Notes: a model not told the origin generated them from the letters alone. A stretch of DNA of 64,000 bases from Candidatus Undinarchaeales archaeon (GCA_030753015.1 JASMDC010000010.1:1-64000), one strand, 5' to 3'; counted from the first letter of the stretch, positions 1-8,157 are shown. Numbers and translations are program-made.

Positions 1-43
1 CCCCCCAAAGCGATAAAAGACCAGAAAAGCATAACATACGATC

Positions 44-1180
44 ATGGAGCAAACGCTCGTCGTCAAGCTCGACACCACGATCGAGCAGCACAACAAGCTC
101 CTCGGCACGATGGAGCGGTTCAACGAAGCGTGCAACTTCATCGCAGGTGTCGCGTTCAAACTCCACATCGCCAACAAGATCCGGCTCCAACATGAGATCT
201 ATCATGAGGTCAGGGAAAGGTTCGGCCTCTCTGCGCAGATGGCCGTCCGCGCCATCTCGAAGGTCTGTGAGGTCTACAAACGGGACAAACACATCAAGCC
301 GACATTCCGGACGATGGGAGGGATGGTCTACGACCAACGCATCATGTCGTGGAAGGGGCTTGCCAAGGTATCCCTCCTGACGCTCGGAGGGCGGGAGATC
401 ATCCCCATCCGCATCGGTGAGTACCAAGAGCCGAGGCTGAAGAACCACATCCGTGGTCAGGCAGACCTCATCTATCGCAAGGGCACGTTCTATCTCGCTG
501 TCGTGGTGGACTCGCCCGAGGCAGACGAGTTCGATGCCGTCGGTGCGCTCGGCGTGGACCTCGGACTCAATAACCTCTCCGTCGACAGCGACGGTGACTC
601 GTACAGCGGGAAGGATGTCGATACCGTCCGCGTCAAGACGGACAGGCTCAAGGCAGCCCTCCAACGGAAAGGGACCAAGAGTGCCAAGCGGCATCTCAGG
701 AAGCTCTCCGGTAGGGAGAATCGTTTCCGTCGCAATACCAATCATATCATCTCGAAGCGTCTGGTGGCGAAAGCCAAGGACACTCGCCGTGCCATCGCCC
801 TCGAAGACCTCGGAGGCATTCGCGGCAGGACAACGGTTCGGAAGGCGCAGCGTCGCCGCCACATGAGCTGGTCGTTCTTCCAGCTCCGCTTCTTCATCGA
901 GTACAAGGCCAAGCTCGCGGGCGTCCCCATCGAAGCGGTCAAACCCGAGTACACATCGCAGGAGTGTCCCATCTGCGGTTGCGTGTGCAGGGAGAACAGA
1001 CCGTTCCGCGCTTGGTTCCAGTGCGTGACCTGCGGGTTCGCTGGCTCCGCAGACCACATCGCTGCGATCAATATCGCTGCACGGGCTACTGTCAAGGTGC
1101 CCATCGCGGCAGGCTTGGTCTCGCATCATGCGGGACCTCTGTCTAGCTGCAAGCCCCCCATTTTAATGGGGGGTACTTGA
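44..1180 (+). CDS. tnpB: IS200/IS605-family TnpB (OrfB) RNA-guided nuclease/transposase accessory
   Basis: The protein has 378 residues, a usual length for TnpB. The RuvC-like core is visible: DLGLNN with Asp172, ALEDLGG with Glu254, and SADHIAAINIA with Asp337. A CPIC...CVTC zinc finger (Cys308, 311, 327, 330) sits between the last two motifs. TnpB is known to be an RNA-guided DNA endonuclease encoded in IS605/IS1341 elements. No TnpA (Y1 transposase) is visible, so this is either a solo IS1341-type copy or the partner lies upstream of the window. All catalytic residues are present, so the gene looks intact. The last codons overlap a perfect hairpin that probably belongs to the element's right end. 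Confidence 0.93.
   Translation: MEQTLVVKLDTTIEQHNKLLGTMERFNEACNFIAGVAFKLHIANKIRLQHEIYHEVRERFGLSAQMAVRAISKVCEVYKRDKHIKPTFRTMGGMVYDQRIMSWKGLAKVSLLTLGGREIIPIRIGEYQEPRLKNHIRGQADLIYRKGTFYLAVVVDSPEADEFDAVGALGVDLGLNNLSVDSDGDSYSGKDVDTVRVKTDRLKAALQRKGTKSAKRHLRKLSGRENRFRRNTNHIISKRLVAKAKDTRRAIALEDLGGIRGRTTVRKAQRRRHMSWSFFQLRFFIEYKAKLAGVPIEAVKPEYTSQECPICGCVCRENRPFRAWFQCVTCGFAGSADHIAAINIAARATVKVPIAAGLVSHHAGPLSSCKPPILMGGT
1154..1173. repeat. Perfect hairpin at the right end of the TnpB element
   Basis: CCCCCCATT, two Ts, then AATGGGGGG form a perfect 9-bp inverted repeat inside the last codons of tnpB. IS605-type elements carry a subterminal hairpin at the right end, and the transcript of this end forms the omega RNA. 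The assignment to the element end is inference from position. Confidence 0.7.
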
Positions 1181-1243
1181 CTAAAAAAATAGCGGCACGC
1201 CGCCCCCCGTCCGTACATAACGCATGAGGGTCTCAATCATTCC

Positions 1244-1483
1244 ATGGAGGAGATCGGGACCCGGGTGACCATCAAGCCGCACATGCTGCGGTGGTCGCTC
1301 GACGGCACCCTCACGTTCTCGTCCGGCGGCACCTATCCGGTACAGGGCGGCAACCTCCGTGAGGTCCGGGACGCCGTGGTCCGGCGCCAGGCTGAGGAGA
1401 TGAAAGGGCTGGAGGAGCGACAGCGCGAGCTGCGGCGCGAGGAGCAGCGTGCGTCCCGACGACAGCGGCGCGCCACCCCGTAG
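1244..1483 (+). CDS. Small hypothetical protein with charged helical tail
   Basis: A 79-residue reading frame. The first half is mixed, and residues 45-79 are rich in Glu, Arg and Gln, consistent with a charged helix. No family is recognised and no strong TATA box is seen upstream. The frame lies between the TnpB element and the sugar dehydrogenase and does not overlap either. It could be a real small gene or a chance frame in GC-rich DNA. Confidence 0.35.
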   Translation: MEEIGTRVTIKPHMLRWSLDGTLTFSSGGTYPVQGGNLREVRDAVVRRQAEEMKGLEERQRELRREEQRASRRQRRATP

Positions 1484-1484
1484 G

Positions 1485-1492
1485 GCTTAAAA
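1485..1492 (+). promoter_or_regulatory. TATA box of the nucleotide-sugar dehydrogenase
   Basis: GCTTAAAA lies 25 bases upstream of the ATG at 1517. This spacing suggests a leaderless transcript and favours 1517 over the ATG at 1499. Confidence 0.5.
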
Positions 1493-1516
1493 GTATGAAT
1501 GCGCTGCCCGCGCTAC

Positions 1517-3001
1517 ATGACGATCGATACGGACGCGCTCATCAAAGGTATCCTCGACGGCACCTACGCTGTCTCCATCCACGGCCAGGGCTATGTGGGC
1601 ATTCCACTGGCGGCGCTGCTGGCGAAGCGGGGCGTGCGGGTCATCGGTGTCGATATCGACGCCTCCAAGGTGGACCGCCTCAACCGAGGTGAGTCGCCCG
1701 TGGACGAGAAGGATCCCAACTCTCTCCTCGAGCAGGGCGCCGAGCGGTCGGAGCACAAGTGCGTCATCGACGGCATCGAGCTCTTCGTGTACGGGGGCGT
1801 GGTGTTCTGTCCGACCTGCCTGCGCACCTACCGCATCACCGACGGCATCCCCGTCCTCACCCAGGAGACCGTGGAGCTGCCCGAGCTTGCTACCGTGGAC
1901 GACTACCTGAAGGAGGCGCTCGCCGCAGGTAAATACCGCGCCACCCTGGACGCTGAGGGGGCCGTACGTGAGTCGAAGGTCCACATCATCTCGGTCCCCA
2001 CCTTCGCCGACTCCTACGAGCCTGTGCTCGCCGTGGCCCGCGCCATCGGCGGATCGCTCGACGAGAGTGGCCACATCATCATCAACAAGTCGACCGTCCC
2101 CGTGGGTGCTACCGACGAGGCCGAGGCCATCGTCCACTCCCTCACCGACCACGAGTTCGGCATGGTGCATATGCAGGAGCGTATCGCCGAGGGCCGTGCG
2201 CTCAAGGAGTTCCAGGACATCCCACGCACCGCCGGTACCCGCGATCCGGAGGCTGGGAAGGTCGCCAAGGCCCTGTTCGACAGCCTGGGTTCGCCGGTGT
2301 ACCTCTTCGACGACCCGCGGATCACCGAAGCGAGCAAGATCTTCGAGAACGCCTACCGCGACTGCAACATCTCCATCGCCAACGCGTTCGCCGTGTATTG
2401 CGAGAAGAAGGGACTGAGCGTGTACCAGGTCATCGCGGCGGCCAACACCAACCTAAAGACCCGCATCTTCCAGCCCGGAATGGTCGGCGGGCACTGCCTC
2501 CCCGAGGACACTTACTACGTGGCCGAGCCCATCAAGGACCTCGAGACCAAGAACACCATCATGGCGGGCCGCAAGCTCAACGAGTGGGTCCCCGGCCACT
2601 TGGTCGACCTGCTGGAGCAGGGCCTAAAAAAGACGGGCAAGGGGCTTGCGGGCACCACCGTGTGCATGCTGGGGCTGGCGTTCAAGGGGAACACCGACGA
2701 CACGCGCGAGAGCGGCGCCCTCATCATCGCGGACATGCTCAACAAGCGCGGTGCCAGGGTGCACATCCACGATCCTTGGGTGCCTGAGGCAGTGGTCGCC
2801 GAGCACGGCAGGCCGGTGGGTGTGGGCGAGGCGCTGAAAGCGGACGCTCTCCTGGTAGCCACGGAGCACACCCAGTTCTTCACGTTCCCCTACCGCGAGG
2901 CGTGGGCCAAGGTCATCGTCGACGGGCGCAACATGGTGCCCCCGGACGCCCTGACGGGCTCGGGCAAGGAGCTTTTACGGTTCGGCGACGGTACCGCCTA
3001 A
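1517..3001 (+). CDS. UDP-GlcNAc/ManNAc-type nucleotide-sugar dehydrogenase with inserted zinc-ribbon-like segment
   Basis: The enzyme should oxidise a UDP-sugar to the uronate with NAD, supplying precursors for surface glycans. Numbering is from the ATG at 1517 (494 aa). A Rossmann motif GQGYVG lies near residue 23, STVPVGAT near 193, the catalytic Cys327 in GGHCLPEDTYY, and a C-terminal domain with GLAFKGNTDDTRESG near 386. The family is usually about 420-440 residues. The excess is an insertion at about residues 74-122, between SLLEQGAE and the normal LKEALAAGKYRAT segment. It contains HKC and later FCPTCLRTYRITDGIPVL, which resembles a Trm112/UPF0434 zinc ribbon. The catalytic parts are intact. 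Confidence 0.9.
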   Translation: MTIDTDALIKGILDGTYAVSIHGQGYVGIPLAALLAKRGVRVIGVDIDASKVDRLNRGESPVDEKDPNSLLEQGAERSEHKCVIDGIELFVYGGVVFCPTCLRTYRITDGIPVLTQETVELPELATVDDYLKEALAAGKYRATLDAEGAVRESKVHIISVPTFADSYEPVLAVARAIGGSLDESGHIIINKSTVPVGATDEAEAIVHSLTDHEFGMVHMQERIAEGRALKEFQDIPRTAGTRDPEAGKVAKALFDSLGSPVYLFDDPRITEASKIFENAYRDCNISIANAFAVYCEKKGLSVYQVIAAANTNLKTRIFQPGMVGGHCLPEDTYYVAEPIKDLETKNTIMAGRKLNEWVPGHLVDLLEQGLKKTGKGLAGTTVCMLGLAFKGNTDDTRESGALIIADMLNKRGARVHIHDPWVPEAVVAEHGRPVGVGEALKADALLVATEHTQFFTFPYREAWAKVIVDGRNMVPPDALTGSGKELLRFGDGTA

Positions 3002-3158
3002 TACTACTGGCGGTCGTAACGAAGGCACTTAGCCCACGACGGCCATATCGTGTACTGTGGGCCCGGACCGTCCTGTCTCGTACGTCGTCCTCCCCCGCGT
3101 GGGGCCCGGACGAACCGTGCACCATATGACCACGCGTGCGCTGTCACAGCACGCGCCG

Positions 3159-3179
3159 CTTTATATGGTGGATATAAAA
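3159..3179 (+). promoter_or_regulatory. Two overlapping TATA-like boxes for the aminotransferase
   Basis: CTTTATATGG (3159-3168) and GATATAAAAG (3171-3180) lie 35-50 bases before the ATG at 3213. A GGGAG sequence 8 bases before that ATG could pair with 16S rRNA, so this start has a short leader. Confidence 0.5.
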
Positions 3180-3212
3180 GGACTTGATTGCTGGCGGCGT
3201 CCGGGAGATACA

Positions 3213-4454
3213 ATGCAGACCCTTGAAAGCCTCTTCTCGCGTTCCGCACGGATGATGAAGGGATCCGAGATCCGGGAGCTCCTCAAGCTCACCCAGCGTC
3301 AGGGGATCATATCCTTCGCCGGGGGACTGCCCAATCCGGACGCTTTCCCCATGGACAACATCCACAAGATGGTCGACCACGTCATGGACCGCCACGCCCG
3401 GGAGGCGCTCCAGTACGGCACCACTGAGGGTCACAACAAGCTGCGGCTCGCCCTGGTTCACGGGATGCAGCAGAACTTCGACGTGACCACGGGCATCCAC
3501 AATATGGCCGTCACTACCGGCTCGCAGGAGGCGCTCTACCTCCTGAGCAAGGTGCTACTCGATCCGGGCGACACCGTGCTCACCGCAGCGCCCACCTACA
3601 TCGGCCTCATGTCCACTATCCTGGCTCAGCAGGCCAACATCGAGTGCATCCCGCTCGATGACCAGGGCATCCGCGTCGACCTGCTCGAGGACAAGCTGGA
3701 GTGGATGGCGCGCAACAAGAAGCTGCCTAAGTTCGTCTACCTCGTCCCCACGTTCCAGAACCCCTCGGGCGTGACCATCCCCCGCGAACGACGCAAGGAG
3801 ATCTACGAGCTGATGTGCCGCTATGACCTGCTCCTCGTAGAGGACGACCCGTACGGCCTGCTCCGGTTTGAAGGCGATACAGTGCTCCCGATCAAGGCAC
3901 GGGACACCGAGGACCGTGTCGTGTACCTGGGCACCTTCTCGAAGATCCTGGCGCCCGGGTTCCGCATCGCCTGGACCTGCGGTCCGGCCGAGCTCCTCAA
4001 CAAGATGACGCTGGCCAAGCAGGCGGTGGACCTCTGCTCGAACACCTTCGGCCAGTACGTCGTGTACGAGGCAATCCACCACGACCTCCTCTTCCCACAC
4101 ATCACGGAGATCAAGCGCCTCTACAAGGAGAAGCGCGACGCCATGCTCGCCGCCATGGCCGAGCACTTCCCCGAAGTGGCCCAGTGGAACACGCCCGAGG
4201 GCGGGCTGTTCATCTGGGTGCGGCTGCCCCACTCGGTCAACACCCGCGACATGTTCCCCAAGGCGGTTGCCAACAACGTGGCCTACGTGGTGGGCCAGGC
4301 GTTCTACCCCGACGGATCGGGCTCGAACACCATGCGCCTGAACTTCTCCCACTCGTCCAACGAGCAGATCTGGGATGGCATCGAGCGGTTGGCCAAGGTC
4401 ATCGACCAGGAGATGGACAAGAAGCTCGAGCCCGAGTACATCCACGTGTACTAG
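3213..4454 (+). CDS. PLP-dependent class I/II aminotransferase (LysN/MocR-type catalytic domain)
   Basis: A fold-type I aminotransferase of 413 residues starting at MQTLESLFSR. Visible features are the N-terminal FAGGLPNPDAFP substrate-loop signature, VPTFQNPSG, VEDDPYG, and TFSKILAPGFRIAW with the PLP lysine at Lys244. The family includes 2-aminoadipate, aromatic and branched-chain amino acid aminotransferases; the exact substrate cannot be told. The frame remains open upstream to 3057, but the TATA boxes at 3159-3180 lie inside that extension and favour 3213. The gene ends in a strong convergent hairpin. Confidence 0.9.
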   Translation: MQTLESLFSRSARMMKGSEIRELLKLTQRQGIISFAGGLPNPDAFPMDNIHKMVDHVMDRHAREALQYGTTEGHNKLRLALVHGMQQNFDVTTGIHNMAVTTGSQEALYLLSKVLLDPGDTVLTAAPTYIGLMSTILAQQANIECIPLDDQGIRVDLLEDKLEWMARNKKLPKFVYLVPTFQNPSGVTIPRERRKEIYELMCRYDLLLVEDDPYGLLRFEGDTVLPIKARDTEDRVVYLGTFSKILAPGFRIAWTCGPAELLNKMTLAKQAVDLCSNTFGQYVVYEAIHHDLLFPHITEIKRLYKEKRDAMLAAMAEHFPEVAQWNTPEGGLFIWVRLPHSVNTRDMFPKAVANNVAYVVGQAFYPDGSGSNTMRLNFSHSSNEQIWDGIERLAKVIDQEMDKKLEPEYIHVY

Positions 4455-4468
4455 GAAAAGAAAGGGAT

Positions 4469-4500
4469 GGGGGCAGCGTCCCGGAAAGGGACCTGCCCCC
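4469..4500. terminator. Convergent hairpin terminator
   Basis: GGGGGCAG (4469-4476) pairs with CTGCCCCC (4493-4500), and an inner GTCCC/GGGAC stem closes a GGAAA loop. It lies between two convergent genes (ends at 4454 and 4513) and could serve both. Confidence 0.6.
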
Positions 4501-4512
4501 GTTCTCTTGCGG

Positions 4513-5196
4513 TCACTCCCGCTCTTCGAGGTCGACGGCCCGGGCGACGTTCTTTCCCCTGAAGCTCAGGATAGGGTGGAACTGATCGCTCATGTACTGG
4601 GGTGTCCCGTCGAACTTCTCCTTTGCCTCACGCAGGGCACCCTCGATGCCGTTGACGTTCCCGTCCATGCTGAGGTAGAAACCGACCGTCTCGGAGGGGA
4701 TCACTACACCTGGGTAACCGCCGGCGTACGTTTGGACGTGCTCATGGGCCTTGACCTCGATACCATGCTTCTCGGAGAGCTCGGTGGCGTACGCGGTGAG
4801 CTCGTCCAGCGTGCCCTCGGGCATGTCGGTCCGGTAGGCGACATCCAGATGGCCGTCCAGGTCCGCCTCTTTTGCGATCACGTACGAGGAGAGCCGGAAG
4901 CCCTTCCACGCAGCTATGGGGTGACCCGGGTCGATGGCCGGGTTTAACGGAAGACCGTGCTCCTTGGTCTCCTGAACGAGGTACTCGGTGGCCGCCAGTA
5001 CGTCCTTCTCGGACCCCTGGAGGATCACACCGCGGCCGTATTCGCCCACGTGTCGTGCCCATAGTGGGTCATGCTGTGTAGTGACGTCGTACGTGGAGCC
5101 GATATCGGTCAGTGCCTGATCGATGACCTCGGAGCGAGCATCATAGCCTTCGCTGCCGGGATCACCATAGAACTCGAAAAGGGCTTCTGCTTCCAT
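4513..5196 (-). CDS. Uncharacterised family A paralog 1 (two-repeat protein)
   Basis: I do not recognise this 227-residue protein. It is the most downstream of three paralogs. Shared motifs are HPIAAWKGFRLSSYV near the middle, ELSEKHGI, GFYLSMDG, and a C-terminal SFRGKNVAR followed by an acidic end. The two halves resemble each other: each has a region of the form G(S/D)xxD(V/I)xxA followed by HPI...(K/R)G, so the protein appears to be an internal duplication of about 105 residues. There is no signal peptide or membrane segment. The ATG at 5196 was chosen over 5205 because it matches the MxAE start of the paralogs. It has its own TATA box. Confidence 0.8.
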   Translation of the reverse strand: MEAEALFEFYGDPGSEGYDARSEVIDQALTDIGSTYDVTTQHDPLWARHVGEYGRGVILQGSEKDVLAATEYLVQETKEHGLPLNPAIDPGHPIAAWKGFRLSSYVIAKEADLDGHLDVAYRTDMPEGTLDELTAYATELSEKHGIEVKAHEHVQTYAGGYPGVVIPSETVGFYLSMDGNVNGIEGALREAKEKFDGTPQYMSDQFHPILSFRGKNVARAVDLEERE

Positions 5197-5220
5197 GACC
5201 GGCATGGGCTTGGTGGGTAC

Positions 5221-5228
5221 TTTTTATA
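5221..5228 (-). promoter_or_regulatory. TATA box of family A paralog 1
   Basis: TATAAAAA on the minus strand, 25 bases upstream of the ATG at 5196, implies a nearly leaderless transcript. Confidence 0.6.
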
Positions 5229-5294
5229 CCGAACTTTTGGTCTGACGACTGACAAATAGTGTCACGATTAAAGCTCAGTATAGCGTTCCCGGAT

Positions 5295-5987
5295 CTATTC
5301 CCGGTCCTCGAGCTCCACGACCTTGGCGACGTTCTTTCCCCGAAAGCTCTTGAACGGGTGGAGCGGGTCGCTGAGGTATTCGGGCTTCTCGTCGAAGTGC
5401 TCCCGGGCCTCGCGCAGGGCCGACTCCACGCCGTCGATGGGCCCGTCCAGGCTGAGCCAGAAGCCATTGACCTTCGACGGGGGCGGGACGGCCGGGTAGC
5501 CGCCATAGGCGGGCTCGTACCGCTCTTGGGCCTTCGCCTTGATGCCGTGCTTCTCGGCGAGCCCGACAGCGTAGGTGCCCAGCTCCTCCATCCTGGCCTC
5601 TGCGTTCTCGTCGTTGAATCCCGCGTCGAGGAAGACGTCAGCGCCCTTCTCCTTGTCGAGCACGTATGAGGATAACCTGAATCCTTTCCAGGCAGCGATG
5701 GGATGGCAGATGTCGAACGGCGAGTTCAGCGGCATGTCGTAGCCCTTGGCCTTCGTCTCGTTCACCAGGTACTGAGTGGCCTCCAAGACGTCCTGCTCAC
5801 TGCCCCGGATGATGACCTTGCGGTCGGAGAACCCGGTGTACGGCAGGAGCACGTCCTGCTGCTTCACCTCGATATCGTAGGATCCGCACGCGTCTTCCAG
5901 CGCGCTGTCGAGGTCGCGGTCAAGGGTGTCGTACGCTTCCTGGTCAAGCCCCATGATGTTGTAGTTGAGGATGACCTCGGCGTCCAT
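5295..5987 (-). CDS. Uncharacterised family A paralog 2
   Basis: A 230-residue protein clearly homologous to its neighbours. It has MDAEVILNYN at the start, VIIRGSEQDVLEATQYLV, HPIAAWKGFRLSSYVL, LAEKHGIKAKA, FWLSLDGPIDGVESALRE and SFRGKNVAKVVELE. The internal two-fold repeat is easiest to see here: the first half ends in HPIAAWKG and the second in HPFKSFRG. It starts only 3 bases after the stop of paralog 3, so those two are co-transcribed. Function is unknown. The predicted protein is soluble and acidic. Confidence 0.8.
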   Translation of the reverse strand: MDAEVILNYNIMGLDQEAYDTLDRDLDSALEDACGSYDIEVKQQDVLLPYTGFSDRKVIIRGSEQDVLEATQYLVNETKAKGYDMPLNSPFDICHPIAAWKGFRLSSYVLDKEKGADVFLDAGFNDENAEARMEELGTYAVGLAEKHGIKAKAQERYEPAYGGYPAVPPPSKVNGFWLSLDGPIDGVESALREAREHFDEKPEYLSDPLHPFKSFRGKNVAKVVELEDRE

Positions 5988-5990
5988 GGT

Positions 5991-6677
5991 TCATTCCTCC
6001 CGTTCTAGCTCGATGACACGTGCAACGTTCTTTCCCCTGAAGCTCCTGATCGGGTGGAGGATGTCGCCGAAGTAGTCCGGTTTGTCCTCGAACTTCTCCC
6101 GCAGCTCACGCGTAGCGCCTTCGATATCGTTGACGTCGCCGTCCAGGCTGAAGTAGAACCCAGTGACCTCCGACGGGGGCGCTACCGGTACGGGGGCAGC
6201 GACGGGGTAGACCTTGATGCGCTCCTTGACCTTGGCGGTGATGCCGTGCTTTTCGGCCAGCTCGGTGGCGTAGACGGAGAGGTCCTCCATCTTGGCCTCG
6301 GCCTCCTTGTCGGCGTAAGCCACGTCCAGGTGGCCCGTGAGCCCCTCCTCCTTGGCCAGTACATAGGACGAGAGCCTGAAGCCCTTGTAGGCGGCGATTG
6401 GATGGAACGGGTCGATGATCTTGTTCGCGGGCAGGGGATGGCCGTTATCCTTCATCTCGGTGACGATGTAGCCTGTGGCCTCCAACAGGTCCTCCTGGGA
6501 CCCTCGCAGGATCACCTCGCGACCGTACGCGCCTACGTGCTGGGCCATCAAGGTGTTGTGCTGGGTCTCGATGTCATAGCTCTTGTTCAGCTCTTCCAGG
6601 GTGCTCTCGATGTCCTCGTTCCGCTGGTTGTATTCATCGGTGGCACCGTAGAAATGGAGAATGACTTCCGCGTCCAT
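5991..6677 (-). CDS. Uncharacterised family A paralog 3
   Basis: A 228-residue protein and first gene of a two-gene unit with paralog 2. The ATG at 6677 (MDAEVILHFYG) is preferred over a longer upstream frame because it matches the paralogs and sits 25 bases after a TATA box. Motifs include VILRGSQEDLLEATGYIV, HPIAAYKGFRLSSYVL, LAEKHGITAKVKE, FYFSLDGDVNDIEGATRE and SFRGKNVARVIELE. No enzyme active-site signature is evident. Two ferredoxin-like or ACT-like halves are conceivable from the repeat length, but this is only a guess. Confidence 0.8.
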   Translation of the reverse strand: MDAEVILHFYGATDEYNQRNEDIESTLEELNKSYDIETQHNTLMAQHVGAYGREVILRGSQEDLLEATGYIVTEMKDNGHPLPANKIIDPFHPIAAYKGFRLSSYVLAKEEGLTGHLDVAYADKEAEAKMEDLSVYATELAEKHGITAKVKERIKVYPVAAPVPVAPPSEVTGFYFSLDGDVNDIEGATRELREKFEDKPDYFGDILHPIRSFRGKNVARVIELEREE

Positions 6678-6701
6678 GGGATAACCTAGCTCAACAGGCG
6701 G

Positions 6702-6709
6702 TATATAAA
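6702..6709 (-). promoter_or_regulatory. TATA box for the family A paralog 3/2 operon
   Basis: TTTATATA on the minus strand, 25 bases upstream of the ATG at 6677, fixes that start. Confidence 0.6.
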
Positions 6710-6780
6710 CCTTGTCATCAAGCGGTAGTAACAGTCGGGCCGCATTTAATGGCAGCTGCCCAGTCTGACGTTTGCGACGC

Positions 6781-7335
6781 TCAGCTCCACGTGAGCGGCG
6801 GGGTGAGGCCCACCAGCACACTGCAGCGGTCCTCGCCCTCGTAGCGTACGAGCCGGACTGCAAATCCCTCCTCGGCGAATGCCAGCACCGCCTCGTCCGC
6901 GCTGCTGTTGTAGCCGTAGTCGAGCGTGACCATGCCCCTGGACATGTCGGGGAAGAAGGCCTCTAGGTTACCCAGGTGCTCCTTGGTGACCTCGGCGACC
7001 TTGGCGAGCTGCTGGGTGTCCTCGTGCGTGGGATCACCGATCCGATCCCTGTCAAGGTAGATGGAAGCGATGTCGGAGCCAGGGTTCCTGCTGCGGTGCA
7101 CGGTGTAGGTCTGCCAGAGGTGGTCCATGACACCTTCGTCCGCAGTGGTGACCACGGCGTAGTCGAGGCTGTAGACGTGCTTGAGCTCAAAGGAAGGAGA
7201 CTCCCTGCCCAGGAAGGTCAGTGTCAGCAGCCCGGGCTCGTGGTCCTTCCCGTACTGTTCGAGGGTGTCGCGGACGTGATCGTAGTTGCAGACCTTGTCG
7301 ACCATCCGGTCGATATCTCCGACTTCTAGGTACAT
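6781..7335 (-). CDS. Uncharacterised family B paralog 1
   Basis: A 184-residue protein of unknown function, homologous to the next gene (7517-8053). Shared motifs are YDxVRDTL near the N-terminus, AVVTTADEG, DPTHEDTQQLAKVAEV, a (F/S)FxPDM segment and LDYGYNSS. It shows no obvious similarity to family A. The ATG at 7335 is preferred over the TTG at 7344 because a TATA box lies 31 bases upstream. There is no membrane segment or signal peptide. Confidence 0.75.
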   Translation of the reverse strand: MYLEVGDIDRMVDKVCNYDHVRDTLEQYGKDHEPGLLTLTFLGRESPSFELKHVYSLDYAVVTTADEGVMDHLWQTYTVHRSRNPGSDIASIYLDRDRIGDPTHEDTQQLAKVAEVTKEHLGNLEAFFPDMSRGMVTLDYGYNSSADEAVLAFAEEGFAVRLVRYEGEDRCSVLVGLTPPLTWS

Positions 7336-7365
7336 GAGTATCAAGGGCGCGGGATTTAGGCAACC

Positions 7366-7373
7366 TTAATAAA
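7366..7373 (-). promoter_or_regulatory. TATA box of family B paralog 1
   Basis: TTTATTAA on the minus strand, 31 bases upstream of the ATG at 7335. The rest of the gap between 7336 and 7516 shows no gene. Confidence 0.55.
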
Positions 7374-7516
7374 CCTGCCCTCGGGGGTGTCACTGTGCGG
7401 TGGTGCTGCATGAGGGTCCCCATGCTCATCTCATGGAGCGCTCGACATGGTAGTTGATGGAATGGGGACGGACGGATCCGGGGGGAGCCCGCCCGCCTGC
7501 TGGTGTGAAAGGTTCT

Positions 7517-8053
7517 CTATTTCATTCCGATGAGGAGCATCCCGCCGTCCTTGTGCGAGTATGGGTCGATCCGGGCATTGATCCCTGCGTCGGCGAAGCC
7601 CGCAGCGGCCTCTTCCAGGGACTCGTTATCGCCGTACTCGATGAGGGCACGCTGGTAGGGGATATCGGGAGAGAAGCTGTCCATGCCCTTGAGGTAGTTC
7701 TTGGCCACCTCGGCGACCTCGGAGAGCCTCTGGGTGTCGGTATGCGTGGGCTTGCCGGCGTAGGTGCCGTCGAGCTCTACCGTGGCGCAGTTGGAGTGGG
7801 AGTCGCGTCTGTAGGCGGTGTCGAACTCCTTCAGGAGCGCCTCGTGCATGCCTGTATCGTCGGTTGTGATAACGGCGCGCTGTACGAAGTAGGAAGGGCC
7901 GGAGCTATAGGAGGGGGCTTCGGCGTCCTTGAAGTGCTTGGCGAAGAAGCCAGGCTCGTTATCCTTAACGTAAGCATCAAGTGTATCGCGAACGGTATCA
8001 TAGTGGGCTCCGCGGGCCACCATGCCATCGATGTAAGCTGCGTCGATTTCCAT
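7517..8053 (-). CDS. Uncharacterised family B paralog 2
   Basis: A 178-residue protein homologous to the gene at 6781-7335. It has YDTVRDTLDAYVKDNEPG, AVITTDDTG, KPTHTDTQRLSEVAEV, SFSPDI and IEYGDNES. The ATG at 8053 is preferred over the TTG at 8063-8065 because the TATA box lies 31 bases upstream of the ATG. It is transcribed separately from family B paralog 1, and I cannot assign a function. Confidence 0.75.
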   Translation of the reverse strand: MEIDAAYIDGMVARGAHYDTVRDTLDAYVKDNEPGFFAKHFKDAEAPSYSSGPSYFVQRAVITTDDTGMHEALLKEFDTAYRRDSHSNCATVELDGTYAGKPTHTDTQRLSEVAEVAKNYLKGMDSFSPDIPYQRALIEYGDNESLEEAAAGFADAGINARIDPYSHKDGGMLLIGMK

Positions 8054-8083
8054 GCGATCAGTCAACCTCGAACCGTATGGACC

Positions 8084-8091
8084 TTATATAG
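8084..8091 (-). promoter_or_regulatory. TATA box of family B paralog 2
   Basis: CTATATAA on the minus strand, placed to give a nearly leaderless start at 8053. Confidence 0.6.
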
Positions 8092-8157
8092 GTTCCCTTG
8101 GGAGTGTCACCTGCGAGTGGTTACAGCTCCGGAAGGCAACTCGAGAACGACGCTGCT

